This document shows positions 1-11,060 of a DNA stretch of 64,000 nucleotides, piece after piece (position 1 is the first letter of the stretch; the number at the start of each line of letters is the position of its first letter). Source of the DNA: Mantis religiosa (Eukaryota > Arthropoda > Insecta > Mantodea > Mantidae). The notes below the pieces were generated by a model that was not told the DNA's origin, did not search any database, and saw only the letters and a program-made list of their open reading frames with translations. The position numbers and the translations under genes were made by a program. Location: the NCBI GenBank assembly GCA_030765055.1, contig CM060958.1, positions 6,769,849 through 6,833,848 of the forward strand. Direction: 5' to 3'.

Positions 1-10
1 CCGGCCTTAT

Positions 11-673
11 GTGTGGACGGAGGACGCCGAAGACACTTTCCAGCACCCGAAGGAGACCCTGTGCAGTGCTCCAACTTTGGGTTCCCCGCAACCGGGTGGC
101 GCCTTCATTGTGGACACCGACGCTAGTGACCATTACATTGGAGGTGTCCTACGGCAGATCCAGGACGGCCATGAGCGCACAAGAGTGGAAGAGAAGGAGC
201 GTGCCGCAGCAGTCCGAGTAGTTGTGGCAGTGCCTGCTGAAGGCTGGGATAGCGCAGGCCTGAGGAGGGAGCAGCTGGCGGACGCAGACTTGGGGCCACT
301 CTTGAGGGAAGTGGACGCAGGGACGAGGCCAACCTGGGAGGACATCGCACCGAGGAGCGCCATCTACAAGTCGCACTGGGCCCAATGGGACTCGTTGAAG
401 ACCAGAGTGGGCGTGCTGTTCCGGGTATGGGAGTCACCCGATGGGAAGGCGCGGAGAGGACAGTTGGTACTTCCCCGGAGCAAGGTCCCGGAAGTCTTGG
501 AGGAAGTGCACGCCGGTACTTCAGGAGGACACCTGGGAGCGAACCGTATGATTCACAAACTACGGCAGCGCTACTTCTGGCTCAGACTTCGGGCAGATGC
601 TGGTGGTACACCTGGACCGCCTCGCACGCTACGATGGGGCTGTTCGAGACGAACAGCTTTGAGGAGGGAGCAG
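11..673 (+). pseudogene. Ty3/gypsy pol 3' remnant (RNase H, integrase zinc domain)
   Basis: The reading frame begins with an RNase H segment typical of Ty3/gypsy pol (FIVDTDASDHYIGGVL, about 104-151). It ends with an integrase H2C2-like zinc-binding segment (GHLGANRMIHKLRQRYFWL, about 531-587). The integrase catalytic core and the segment between these domains are largely missing, so the copy is internally deleted as well as cut by the window edge. Its base composition is far more GC-rich than the surrounding DNA, as expected for a younger import. It runs into a purine-rich tract (gaggagggag, about 661-670) immediately before the LTR, which fits a polypurine tract. The frame continues a short way into the LTR and cannot make a working polyprotein. 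Confidence 0.8.
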
Positions 674-1234
674 TGTAACGGGAGCGATGAAACACCCTGT
701 GAGCAGCTGGCAACGGAAGACAGGGGAGGCTCGGTTAGCCACGCCCTTCCCTCGTTTGTCTTATAGTGGTGACAGCCAGTGGTCGGAAAGAAACATAATT
801 GTGCGTCTGTTTTCCTTCCACCTGGTTCTCGATCTTTCTGTTACCAGAACAGTCTTGTAAACACCAGAAACCGGCGATATTCCTATAAAGAGGGTTACAG
901 ACAGACGGAGTTAGTTAGTCAGTTGTTGGTTTGAGTTGGTCAATCAGTTGGTTAGTGAATGAGGACAGTTCTTGGTGTAAGAAGGCAGTGTTAGTGACGT
1001 GTTAATGAACGAAAGGGTTGTGCAACGGAAGACTGTACGAACTGTGTATGGGTATCGGAGTTTATGTAATCGCGAGTACAAGTGAAGTTGTAACGGACGA
1101 ACTGGTGAATTGTAACTGTGTGCAGCAAGTAATTTTGTGTAATTGGCAAGTGTTAAACTGTAAGTCGGTGGAAATAAAGAACATTGTTGAGTGGTGTAAT
1201 TGGACTTTTCATTTCACGAACCCACAAAGGCACA
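674..1234 (+). repeat. Ty3/gypsy LTR, family 1
   Basis: The LTR begins TGTAACGGG and ends CCCACAAAGGCACA. Both boundaries are set by alignment to the inverted solo copy at 43773-44344, which shares the ends and most internal blocks, including an AATAAAGAACATTGTTGAG polyadenylation-like segment near the 3' side. A polypurine tract lies just upstream. Just downstream comes TGGTGTCAAGAAGTGGGATA (1236-1255), which looks like a primer-binding-site region and would normally follow a 5' LTR. Confidence 0.8.
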
Positions 1235-1255
1235 CTGGTGTCAAGAAGTGGGATA

Positions 1256-1690
1256 ACAACAGTCACAATATTGACACATTGCTTCACTCACACTGTTTAT
1301 TCACAGGACATGTTTCAAGAGCTCTTGCTCCTATCCTCAGCTGATACTCGACTAGTGCAAGTTGTAGTGGTTTCTTCTTTCTCCGTATTGTCAATAGATG
1401 GCGTGATGTACTTGTCAAAGATGTCCGGTGGTGGAGTTTCAAAATTCATGACTCTATGACGATTTTTGTTAATGAAGATTTTTTCCCATACGGAAAGGTC
1501 TATGGGGTGATTAACGTATTTTATTAGAGATGTTTCCAAATTGATGTGATGTCTAGTATTCAAAAAATGAAAAGCCACTGCTGATTTTTCTGTTTCACCA
1601 TTTTTAATGTTTCTCATATGTTCTTTAGTTCTGATGTTAATATTTCTTTTTGTTTTTCCTATATAAAGAAATATTAACATCAGAACTAAA
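1256..1690 (-). mobile_element. Penelope-like element fragment, GIY-YIG endonuclease end
   Basis: Minus-strand frame 1680-1315 reads LYIGKTKRNINIRTKEHMRN, then SAVAFHFLN, VWEKIFINKNRHRVMNFE and an acidic tail. This is the order of the GIY-YIG endonuclease region at the C-terminus of Penelope-like reverse transcriptases. The RT and the first half of the endonuclease are absent. Downstream (to the left) is the 3' UTR, with GAAACATGTCC near 1310-1320. Its 5' end meets a second, forward PLE at a small palindrome around 1637-1697, so the pair is a head-to-head fold-back. Confidence 0.8.
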
Positions 1691-2712
1691 GAACACAGGA
1701 ATCTATGAGATCAAATGTGAAACTTGCCCTAAAATTTACAATTCACAGTAGAAACTGAAGAGGACTGTACTCTACCTTTTTTAGACCTTAAAATCAAAAA
1801 AAGGCAATGAAAAACTAGAATTTGGCATTCATAGAAAAGCAACACACACAGATAATTACATCAAAGCAAATAGTTTCAACCCAATTCCACACAAACATGC
1901 AACCATCAACAGTCTGACACACAGATTAGTAAATCTACCTCTCAGCCAGCAAGAATATCAAAACGAATACCATCAAATCTTAAAAACTGCAATTAAAAAT
2001 GGATATGGAAAAAACCTTGTAGATAAAAAACTAAAATTATTCAAACTTCAAAAGAAATTAAAACAGATCACAGCTCTCACACCAATAAAACAAGAAACTA
2101 GATTTGCTAAATTTACTTACCACCCCTGGGCCACAAAAAAGTTCCAAAAAATATTCAAGAAATACAATATAACATTGGCACCAAAAAACAATTACAACAT
2201 TAAAAACCTACTTCACAGTAATAATACTGATAAGATAAAACCGGAGGAAAAGTCAGGCATTTACAAAATTAAGTGTAAAGACTGTGAAAAAATTTACATA
2301 GGAAGGACAAAAAGGAACATAGGCACTAGAAAGAAAGAACACTTCAGGCACTTAAGATACAAAAATATTGATAAGTCCGCAATAGCAGCTCATTTCTGGT
2401 CTGAAAATCATGAAATTGAAGATAGCACAGAATTACTAAAATACGTACAAAAACATAGTGAACTCGTCATATGGGAGAGGATATACATAGAAAAACATAA
2501 AAACCAACTAATGAACTTTGAAATCCCGCTAGAAGAGAATCCCACATTTCAGTTCATCACTAAATCAACAGATGGCAGCAACAACCCCAGAATTACCCAC
2601 ACCGCTGGATCTAGCGTCAGTCGCACAAGAGCCGTAGATGCAAACGAAGATTTGCGAAACATGTCCTCAAAATAGGTACGAAAGTGAAGCAGATGTGTAA
2701 AAATGCGACTCA

Positions 2713-2748
<36 letters not shown>

Positions 2749-2795
2749 CGCTTCACTGTGGTGTTCCAATACAGTTGAATCTCGACTTATAAACT
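1691..2795 (+). mobile_element. Penelope-like element remnant (family G), RT end plus GIY-YIG
   Basis: A frameshifted segment from 1740 encodes the end of a PLE RT (FTVETEEDCTLPFLDLKIKK). An open frame at 2175-2675 then gives linker and endonuclease: GIYKIKCKDCEKIYIGRTKRNI (shortened here to its key GIY and YIG positions), a KEH motif, SAIAAHFWSENHEI and VIWERIYIEK. The 3' UTR carries GCGAAACATGTCC at about 2656-2668, which resembles the 3' half of a hammerhead, but its CUGANGA half is not intact. A run of 31 A at 2716-2746 sits inside the tail. The terminal sequence ending CAGTTGAATCTCG recurs in the mini-elements at 9859, 12617 and 50602. Confidence 0.82.
2716..2746 (+). repeat. poly(A) tract, 31 bp
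   Basis: An uninterrupted A run inside the 3' tail of the family G PLE. Other copies of this tail have AAAATTTAATAATTTTTCGC here, so the run is a local expansion and not a true RNA poly(A) tail. Confidence 0.9.
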
Positions 2796-2894
2796 TGATT
2801 TCGCTAATTCAAAGCCACCTGCAGCATTGCCTAAACATGGTCCACAAACATACTTGCTGCATTTATTACATAAATGCTTACTCCTATTGTTCCC

Positions 2895-4101
2895 TCAGCA
2901 TCCGCCAATTTGGCAAGTCTTCCAAATGTTGCTCTGCTGAGGTACTGTGTTAAGAAGTGCATTTTGTACCCATGTGGATTTATATGCAGAAGGCAACTCT
3001 TCTGCTAAGTTGTATATGAACTGACACCTGCTTACACTTACACCTGTTACTTCCTTATAGAGTACCCATGCATTAATAGCTGCCAAGGCCAACACATTGA
3101 AAAAAACATGCATAGGCCACCTTGTGCATCCATATTTCACTGTGTACAGTTGAGGCATTTTTTCGACGACGTCAACACCGTACTTGGTGTTACTGTAGTA
3201 CGCCACTGATTCTGGTAGCTTTTTAGGATGTTGTTCATTTATAGTAACTGTGTCATGCATTGAACTCAAAAGAAGTACATTTTTGTTCTTTCTCCCTTGA
3301 TAGCATGTCAGAGTTATGTCACCTGACTTATAAAGTACAGTTGTGTGCAAAGGTGCTGTAGCATATTTTGCTGATTGAGGGATTTCCCTTCTACATTTCT
3401 TTACTGTGCCCACAATGCTTGTACTTTTAGGCTTCAAACTTTCTGCAAGGCATTTGGTTGTGGAAAAATTGTCACATGTAATATTTCTTCCTGCAAAAAC
3501 AAAGGGCTGTATAAGATGCGTTACAACATGCTCTGCAAGAGGAACACGTGTGGGGCACTGATCGTCTTTGCCCAGGTGAGGAAAACCATTCACCAGATAC
3601 TTTCAATTTGCATCAACTGCAAGCCAAAACTTTATTCCAAATTTGTCCTGTTTATTGCTCATATATTGAATGAAAGAACATCTAGCCTTGCAAGAAAACA
3701 GTTGCTCATTCACAGTGATATTTTCACTTGGAATGTAACACTGCAAGGAATTGGCAATAAAAGGATTCCAGACAGGATTAGCAGCTGCAAAGCGATCTGT
3801 ACTTACTCTTTGAGAACGTGTCTCCTTGTCATCAAATCGCATAAACCACAAAATTTCAGCGAATTTGTTTCTGCTCATTGTGTTCCTGAAAAATGGTGTT
3901 CCCCAGGTATTTGACCATAACAACTTTAATGGGAAGTTTTTTGCTCCAACACCTCGTAAATACATAAGTAGTAGCACGAATTACGCCACTTGGGCAATAA
4001 AAAGCTTTCTTACTCATCGACAAAGAGTCTGCAGAGTGCCATAAACCAATCAGAAAGGAAAACAACAACAGATGTGGACAGATCCGAAGGCTATTGTTCA
4101 C
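2895..4101 (-). pseudogene. piggyBac-like transposase, frameshifted
   Basis: Two minus frames (4101/3977-3603 and 3593-2895) join across a frameshift near 3600 to cover most of a piggyBac DDE transposase (DDE_Tnp_1_7 type). Visible landmarks in order are FFRNTMSRNKFAEILWFMRF, NEQLFSCKARCSFIQYMSNK, DKFGIKFWLAVDA, TCDNFSTTK, LLSSMHDTVTI, ESVAYYSNTKYGVDVVEKM and TRWPMHVFFNVLALAAINAW. The usual C-terminal cysteine-rich zinc finger is not seen. The N-terminus is incomplete. Frame breaks make it inactive. The probable 5' terminal repeat with a TTAA site lies to its right at 4111-4326. No matching left end was found, and a PLE tail lies against that side. Confidence 0.85.
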
Positions 4102-4110
4102 ACTTACGTA

Positions 4111-4326
4111 CCCGTCAAAATGATGGATGGCGGTCCTTCTAGTAGGAGTTATTTGTACCAGTTTTTAGAAAGGTCAAAAATGCTTAATTCTTTGTGGACA
4201 TGTTTGTCATAAGTATTTATTAAAAGTCGTAGAACATGGGAAGTGCAGAAAAAAATATGAGCAAGAAATAAGTCTTCTAAAGCAGCGCATCCGTCAAAAT
4301 GACGGGTGCGGTCCTTCTAGTGTTAA
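4111..4326. repeat. piggyBac terminal and subterminal repeats with TTAA
   Basis: Two copies of a motif of about 33 bp sit at 4111-4143 and 4288-4321. Each has CCGTCAAAATGA followed by GCGGTCCTTCTAGT. The outer copy contains the palindrome CCGTCAAAATGACGG and is followed directly by TTAA (4323-4326), the canonical piggyBac target. Read outward-in, the element would start CACTAGAAGGACCGC. I take 4322 as the element end. Confidence 0.65.
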
Positions 4327-4582
4327 CAGAAATAGATTAGAAACAAAATGGAGCAAAAGAGACTTTAAAAACTTATATGAAAATTATTTACATAATTTAT
4401 ACAAAATCATAATGCATACACAAGATGAGCACATGATTAGGAACTCAGAATTGTTCAACATTATATCCTTCTTAACATTTGGTTCACTGGCAACTAATCC
4501 ATAATTTAAGGCAAACTACATAGAAGACTATATGTTAGTTGAGATCCAGGTTTAGGAATTCCTTTATATTGACTAATAAGCA

Positions 4583-4584
<2 letters not shown>

Positions 4585-4660
<76 letters not shown>
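4585..4660. repeat. (TA)n microsatellite, about 38 units
   Basis: A pure TA dinucleotide run lies directly upstream of a PLE-B fragment. Confidence 0.95.
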
Positions 4661-4661
<1 letters not shown>

Positions 4662-4667
4662 GTGTGT

Positions 4668-4930
4668 GATAAACCAAAATAAATTGACAACATGGGAGAA
4701 CATATTCATATGGAAAAATAAGGATCGCATAATGAACTTTGAAATCCCACCAGTAGATAATTTGACAAAGTAGTTCATAGTTCCACCACCAGAGAGAGAG
4801 CAGACAACAACAGATGCCAGTTGGAAAGAGATTGAAAATGGAGGCAAATGCCTTTGAAACTAGTCTCTCATTAATATAAACAAGTGACGAGTATTAATAA
4901 ACCAACTACAGATAGTTTCTGAGATTAATA
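4668..4930 (+). mobile_element. Penelope-like family B, 3' fragment
   Basis: It translates as LTTWENIFIWKNKDR, then MNFEIPPVDNLTK, a stop, and FIVPPPER, matching the C-terminal end of the PLE-B copies at 55350-56364. The tail contains a hammerhead-like end (GAAACTAGTC then TCTC), but the first core reads TTGAAAA where CUGANGA is expected. It is 5'-truncated at the TA repeat and interrupted by one in-frame stop. Confidence 0.75.
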
Positions 4931-5639
4931 AACACTTGTTTAATTTAATTTTAAATTGTTTCCTATTAAGCAGTTTTAAGTCCACTACTGTATTATGTCA
5001 CTACACACGATGTTGTACAAGCAACAAGTCAGGAAACAGAGAGGGTGAACATTTACTTCTACGCAAACAACATGGTGATAGGGTCTAGCTCCTTAAATGA
5101 GATACAGAAAACAACCAATCAATTAAACAAGTGGACAAAGGACAACAATTGGAGATAAACGCAGAAAAGACTGTCAAGATGACTTTCCAAAATGGTGGAC
5201 GTGAATCGGTAGAAGACAGGATATACTTTGGTGAGGAAACGCTCAAGTCAGTCATCTCATTCAAATACCTGGGTATGACTGCAAATAATGGCAAAATCAT
5301 TCAGGATGCATATAAAGTCCTGAAACAGTGCAGCAACGTAGGCCATATGCGACATCAGTGCGTTATCCAAAATATCACTGAAGACACCTATGACACTGTT
5401 CAACACAAAAATAGCACCCATTGCTACATAAGGGGTAAGCATTATGTGGGACAAGTTGACATAGCAGTTCTAAGGACACTGGAAGCCGTTAAATCAAGAT
5501 TCCTGAAAGCCACACTGGGGATCTTCAAACACACAAGCTCCAAATCCTTTCATGGAAGTGTTGAAAACAGTGTTGTTGTATAAATTAAATTAATTGGGAG
5601 TCGATTAATAACACAAAACAACACTCACTTTTAAACTTT

Positions 5640-5682
5640 CCCAGAACATGTTTCTGAGGCCTTCCCTCTATCTTCAGCCGGA
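5640..5682 (-). ncRNA. Hammerhead ribozyme, PLE-A left arm
   Basis: On the minus strand: stem I strand CCGG, core CUGAAGA, hairpin II (GAGG...CCUC), core GAAA, mini stem III (C-AU-G), cleavage triplet GUU, then CUGGG closing stem I (C-G, U-G, G-C, G-C). All core positions expected of a type I hammerhead are present. Folding is inferred by eye. Confidence 0.75.
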
Positions 5683-6211
5683 CATCGACTGGTTCTCATT
5701 GGTGTAGCTGGCAATATTTTGTCATCGGTCTCCTCTGGTGGCGGTTCGAGGAACTTGCTGAACAAATCTTTCTGGGGGATGTCGAAATTGAATACTTTGT
5801 TCCTATTTTTTGAAATAAAGATTTGTTTCCATGTGGACAGTTCTTCTTTTCCTGTTGTATGTTTTAGTAATTTTGGTTTTGGATTTATGTTGTGGTTTTT
5901 TTCCCAAAAATGCGTAGCAACTGCTGATTTTTCTAATTGTTTGTATTTTATGTTCCTAAAGTGTTCCTTTGCTCTTGTTTCTAAATTTCTTTTGGTTTTT
6001 CCAATATAAATTTGACTACTGTCGCAGCATTCAATTTGATATATACCAGATTTTTTGTTAGATGGAATGGCATCTTTGATGTTTGAGCAAATTAGGTTTT
6101 TTAAGGAGTAATGGTCCCCCAGAAAGATTTGTTCAGCAAGTTCCTCGAACCGACACCAGAGGAGACCGATGACAAAATATTGCCAGCTACACCAATGAGA
6201 ACCAGTCGATG

Positions 6212-6254
6212 TCCGGCTGAAGATAGAGGGAAGGCCTCAGAAACATGTTCTGGG
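6212..6254 (+). ncRNA. Hammerhead ribozyme, PLE-A right arm
   Basis: The same ribozyme as in the left arm, on the + strand: CUGAAGA at 6217-6223, GAAACAUGUU at 6240-6249, with predicted cleavage after 6249. Stem I pairs 6213-6216 with 6250-6253. The two arms are identical through the core. Confidence 0.75.
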
Positions 6255-6770
6255 AAAGTTTAAAAGTGAGTGTTGTTTTGTGTTATTAATCGACTCCCAA
6301 TTAATTTAATTAACACATGCTCCAAATTGACATATGAACTCGCAAAGATGCCCTTCTTCATGAAAGATCTCTGTATAGAACTACCATCCAGTCTCCTGTA
6401 ACAGACTTCTGCAGGAAAGAAAGCATAAGAGGAATGAGATAAGACTTGACTTCTACACAACAGAAGCCATACTTAAGAGATCATGAACTGGCGCCAATCA
6501 AGAGCTCCGGTACTTTGTAAACTCTAAGGCAGTGCATGGATATCACTATAAACTGTGCAGAAGTGACTGGTTCCACAACCCAAGCAGTGACTGTACTTGT
6601 AAATTATCTGACGAGCTCTTCAACAGATACGACATAACTATGTGCAAAAGGAGAGAAAAATCAGTTGTACAATTCTGCACAAATAGGTGGTGTGAACCTG
6701 TAAATAATTGCACATCATGCATAATTTGTGCACATTTTTATCTAATAATTAAGTGGTTTTAATTTATCTG

Positions 6771-7315
6771 ATACAGTTATCAAAACTAGTTGACACTTAC
6801 AATGATTAACTATTAAGTGCAGAAATTTAAAAACCTTGCAACATTGCAATTCACTTTTAATGTATGATAGCTCGAGATCATTTTCACAGTATGTGGAGCA
6901 GTTATGGCAGCTCAAACTGTAAGACCATCAGTACAAATAACAGAAGATTATAGTTTGAGTCCAGGCCAGGGAAGATTGGTTGAGGTTTCTAATTATCAAA
7001 ATGTAATAACCCTAATGGTTATCTTGCTTATCACTCAAAACATGTTTGCAGATCATTGTCTACATTCTCAGTCGCATATAGATTACTGGTGCAAGATCTT
7101 GTTCACATGCATAATTCTTCTGTCGATTTCCAAATATACTTAAGTTTTATCAACAACTTCAGAGATGTCAAAGTTTATTAGAAAAGATTATGTTTTCTAA
7201 GATAAACCTCTATGTCAACCTCTGCACACCATGTTATGAGATTAAGTTTTGCTTCATTTAACAATTTTTTTCATTTCAGAAATAAGTTGTAACCACAGAC
7301 TTGTTTATTTGAATA
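6771..7315. other. No recognised feature
   Basis: AT-rich sequence with short open frames (for example 6904-7143) that show no family resemblance or repeat structure I can recognise. Confidence 0.5.
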
Positions 7316-7317
7316 TA

Positions 7318-8665
7318 TGAGGGGGGACCCAAAAGAAATCAGATTGTTGTCATAAAAACTTTATTGATGAACCTTTTTACAAAATTACTTCAGTCACCTT
7401 CAAAATACTCCCCATTATATGTGATGCATTTGTCAAGTCTCTTTTCCCACTGTTGGAAGCATGTTTGGAACTCTTCAAGTTTGATATTGTCCAGTGCCCT
7501 TTGCGAAGCTGTTTTTACTGCCTTCACAGCGTCATAACACTCCCCTCCCCTTTTAGCATTTTTTTCATTCGTGGCAATAGGAAAAAGTCGCACAGGGCTA
7601 GGTCTGGCAAATGCGGAGCGTGGGGAACGATAGACCACCTCTGAAATGCCAAATAGTGGGTCACTCGTAAGGCCATGTGTGCTGGAGCGTTGTCTTGATG
7701 TAGAAACCAGTCACCTGATCGCCAAAGTTCCAGGCATTTCCTCCTCACATCCTCTCGTAGACGCCTTAAAACATCCAAGTAAAAGTGCTGGTTAACAGTC
7801 TGGCCAGGGGGTACGAATTCCCAATTCACAATTCCATGAACATCAAAAAAGACAATGATCATCGTCTTCACATTTGACCTCACTTATCTTGCCTTTTTTG
7901 GTCTGGGAGAGTTGGGAGTCTTCCACTAGCTTGACACTTGCTTGGTTTCTGTGTCGTAACACCAACTCTCATCCCCTGTAATGACTTTGTTTAAGAAGTT
8001 TGGATCACGTGCAATCTCTGTTTTCAAGTCCTGACACACATTCATGCAGATGGTTTTGTGCTCCTGTGTGAGAAGATGTGGAACAAATTTAGCAGCAACA
8101 CGTCCCATGTGCAAATCCTCCCTCAAAATCCGCTGGCACGAGCTCCAACTGATTCCTGTCGCTGCTGAAATTTGGTCGATCGTTTGGCGACGATCCTCGT
8201 TGATCTTTTGGCGGACCTTTTCAATGTTCTCTTCATTTTGCGATGTTGAAGGGCGTCCAGAATGAGCTTGGTCTTCAACATGATCAAAAGGATGAATAAA
8301 TTCAAATTCACATCTCACCACATTTAAAGCACCCAAACCACTTGAAAACCTTGTGCAGCTCATAGCGTCCTCCTGGAAAGCTTCCTGAAGCATTTAGTGT
8401 GTCTCCATTGTAGTTTTTTTAAGGAGGAAACAAAATTTCACACACACTCTTTGTTCTTTTAAAGTTGCCATAACGACTTCACAGAGGTAACCCACCAACA
8501 GTCAGAGAAACACAATACCACACTTGCACATTCAGCTCTACACTGACGCCATCTGCACAGCTGTTTCATGAAGGTCTCTACTAACACCATCTAGCGTGAG
8601 AACCCTGCACTACGTCTACGAGTGGCAGCGCCCTTGGAGTCTGGTTTCTTTTGGGTTCCCCCTCA
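7318..8665 (-). mobile_element. mariner element with TIRs and broken D34D transposase
   Basis: The ends are TGAGGGGGGACCCAAAAGAA on the left and the inverse of TGAGGGGGAACCCAAAAGAA on the right, flanked by TA at 7316-7317 and 8666-8667. The 1348-bp length is normal for mariner. Minus frames 8393-7926, 7883-7524 and 7638-7390 together give the HTH N-terminus (RFSSGLGALNV region, GRPSTSQNEENIEKV), then VITGDESW, then HQDNAPAH followed 34 residues later by the Asp of CDFF (D34D), and the C-terminal KRLDKCITYNGEYFEGD. At least three frame breaks inactivate it. It sits alone, not nested in another recognisable element. Confidence 0.92.
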
Positions 8666-8667
8666 TA

Positions 8668-9259
8668 CATAAGATTTTCTTTTAATCTTCTTTACTTCTG
8701 ATTCGTGAATTTCTGTTTTAACCATGTCAATTCATGTATTTATTGTATTTTGCAAATCCCTAATTTATTTTCTGCAGGTATTTTATCTTTCCCATTGCAT
8801 CTAATAAACTATATCTATTGTAGAATATCTGATAATGTCAAAGTTTTAAAAAATGTAATGAAATTTATGGTGAGTCTAACTGTGAATGACACATTTTTTC
8901 AGTTTCTTAGATTCTGATTGAGAGGAAAGTGTAGTTACCTATTTGAAATATTGCTGTTTATTAGATTTTTTTAGTTTATTTTCAAATATTTCTTTTTTTA
9001 TTGCATTCAATTGATTATTTACTCTTATTCCTTGAAGTACTCAAGGAATTAATAGTTAGGTTTATTAACTTACGTGTTCACAATCTTGAAAGCTGCTTTT
9101 GATGTAATTGTCAGTATGCATTCATTAAAAACACGTGTGTTGTCATACGCAGAAAGCCCAAAGCACTGAATTTGGAAGAATTGTATGGTAGAAACAAAAT
9201 ACATGTTCCTTTTTGGAATTATTGTTCTTTGTTATTTGTTTTGCTACTTCTGTGGATCT
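8668..9259. other. No recognised feature
   Basis: AT-rich intergenic or intronic DNA. No coding similarity, TIR or tRNA-like motif was seen. Confidence 0.5.
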
Positions 9260-10730
9260 TACTTTCATCCATTCTCCATTTGATGTCCTAATAATAGAAT
9301 CTTAGATGAGTTTGAATATCTCCTTGTATTTTGAAAATTGCTGGACATAGTAATAAATGTTCTTTATAATAGTATCTGCTTGCTTGCAAAGGGTGAATTG
9401 TATGCATTCATTTTATGTAGGTGTGCAGCTAAACAGCCATGACCAGTAGATAAGTGAAATATTACTACTGCTTTTCTTCATGGGTAATCAGCAATGTATT
9501 TCTTGTCTTCAAAGATGATACTGCATTTTTTATCTGCACTAGGAGTTTTACAATGTTCTTGTTGAAATGATTTTAATAATATGAGGAAATCGCACAATGT
9601 GCATTGATGTAAACTACATTAGAAATACTTTGGTTTGGTCCCTTCCATTCTCCCTTGATCATAGTGTGTGTGACATAGCACACTTCGTAGATTTCTGTTT
9701 TCTTCATTTGGTGTTCCCTCACTAGTTGCTCATATGCCTTTGTTGCCGGCAGCAGCATTTGTAGTCACATATCTTCTATCCACATTGTTTTTCTGCACAT
9801 TTCGTGCATTATCCTAGTAGGTATGTATTTGGATAGGCATAGAATTTGCTTCATAAATATTAAATTTTAGATGAGTCGCATTTCTTACACATCTGCTTCA
9901 CTTTCGTACCTATTCTAAAATTCGACTCATCTAAAATTTAATAATTTTTCGCTTCACTGTGGTGTTCCAATACAGTTGAATCTCGATATGCTTCATAAAT
10001 GTTGTTTTCACTTTCTCTAAATTTATTTTCATCAGGTGTTCCCATATCAGTTGTAGTCCATATGTTATTATTGGTCTATTTTCATTCAGAACAAAACCAT
10101 CATGGTCTTTAGTGACACTTTGTTTAAGTATTTAATATCATACATGGTTTTCACTGCTGATGCTAATTTACCCTTTATGTGTTCTATAAATGTGTAGTTT
10201 TATGCCTAGGTATTGAAGCTGCTGACTACTTCCAGTTGTGCATCCTGTATTTTTATAACATCTCCTCTTGTGTGTCTTCCTCCTCTCTTGAATGTCATTA
10301 TTACAGATTTTTTCCCTCTTGAGTATCAGATCATTATTTTCTGCCCAGTTCACTAATCTATTTACTGTAGTCTGAAGGTTTTTTATTGATCTCAATGTTA
10401 TAGCCATATCATCTGCATAGATGTATGTCTTCACTCCTTCTGTCGCTGTTGCCTTGATCAAATCCATTGTCACCACAGTGAATAGGAGTGGACTCATTGG
10501 GTATCCTTGCAGCATTCTTCTACTTTGTGTTATCTGTTCTGGTAATGTTACATTATCATTGACCTGCACTTTTGTTATTTGCTATGATGTCTTCAGTTGT
10601 TCTTGTTATTAGGTTTCCTGTTCAAATCACCATCTCCAGTTTTTCTATTAGTTTGCTTCATGTGGACCATATCTTAGGCTTTGACGAAGTCTACAAAGAC
10701 TGCATGTAGTTTCTTTCCGGGTGTGCTTAA
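9260..10730 (-). pseudogene. LINE reverse-transcriptase remnant
   Basis: Reading leftward: FVDFVKA...DMVH (about 10710-10680), then open frame 10569-10168 with MLQGYPMSPLLFTVV and the intact palm motif YADDM, LVNWAENNDL and LQYLGIKL. Further left is a degenerate tail with HLSTGHGCLAAHLHKM (about 9480-9420), which resembles the post-RT region of Jockey/CR1-like or I-like elements. Stops and frameshifts are frequent, and the endonuclease domain is missing. A mini-PLE is inserted at 9859-9988. The left boundary is approximate. Confidence 0.7.
9859..9988. mobile_element. Mini fold-back PLE (family G) with 12-bp TSD
   Basis: A 130-bp insert made of an inverted piece (ATTAAATTTTAGATGAGTCG ... GAAGCAGATG inverse) followed by the forward terminal piece ending CAGTTGAATCTCGATA. 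Direct repeats TGCTTCATAAAT flank it exactly (9847-9858 and 9989-10000). It has no coding capacity. It lies in the degenerate LINE. Confidence 0.85.
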
Positions 10731-11060
10731 TGCATCTCCAGTGTCTCTTTGTTGAAATATTTTATTATTAATTTGTAATTTGACAGAGGAAGGCAAATTA
10801 TTAATATTTTTACTGTTTAATTTTTGTGCCTTGTATTTGCCTTGTTTGCAGCTAATCCCAAGTATGCTAGGATCCTCTGTAAGACTTACTGTTTGCTTAA
10901 ATTTAGTAGCATTTATTGAATTATTACTTGAATATTGATTTCTTGTAAGGCAGAATATGTTGCTTTGCTGACTTTATTAATATAGTTAAAAGTAGTTTTA
11001 GGCTTCTGCAGTGGCCGCAATGGAAATCTTTACATGGTAATAAAAACAACAAACACTGAC
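10731..11060. other. No recognised feature
   Basis: AT-rich filler between a LINE remnant and a Tc1 remnant. Confidence 0.5.

Larger units (their letters stand above)
5546..6312. mobile_element. Palindromic Penelope-like element, family A
   Basis: 5546-6115 is a minus-strand PLE 3' part encoding a GIY-YIG segment. 6116-6312 repeats the extreme 3' end in + orientation, making a fold-back. Flanking direct repeats are ACACAAGCTCCAAAT (5531-5545) and ACACATGCTCCAAAT (6313-6327), with one mismatch. The host is the LINE at 4990-6770. Each arm carries a hammerhead core. The left arm is longer at its outer end (an extra TTTCAACACTTCC-type tail on the minus strand). Confidence 0.85.
4990..6770 (+). 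pseudogene. LINE reverse-transcriptase C-terminal remnant, split by a PLE
   Basis: The left part (to 5545) has the RT palm in altered form, FYANNM where YADDM is expected, then NQLNKWTKDNN, INAEKTVKM and FKYLGMT. Later it reads LRTLEAVKSRFLKATLGI, typical of the region after RT in non-LTR elements. The right part (6313-6770) continues with KLTYELAKMPFFMKDLCIEL and a degraded C-terminus with the Cys-rich FCTNRW...CEPVNNCTSCIICAHF. The two halves join at a duplicated 15-bp target, so the interruption is the PLE at 5546-6312. The catalytic Asp pair is lost and several frames are broken. Confidence 0.7.
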
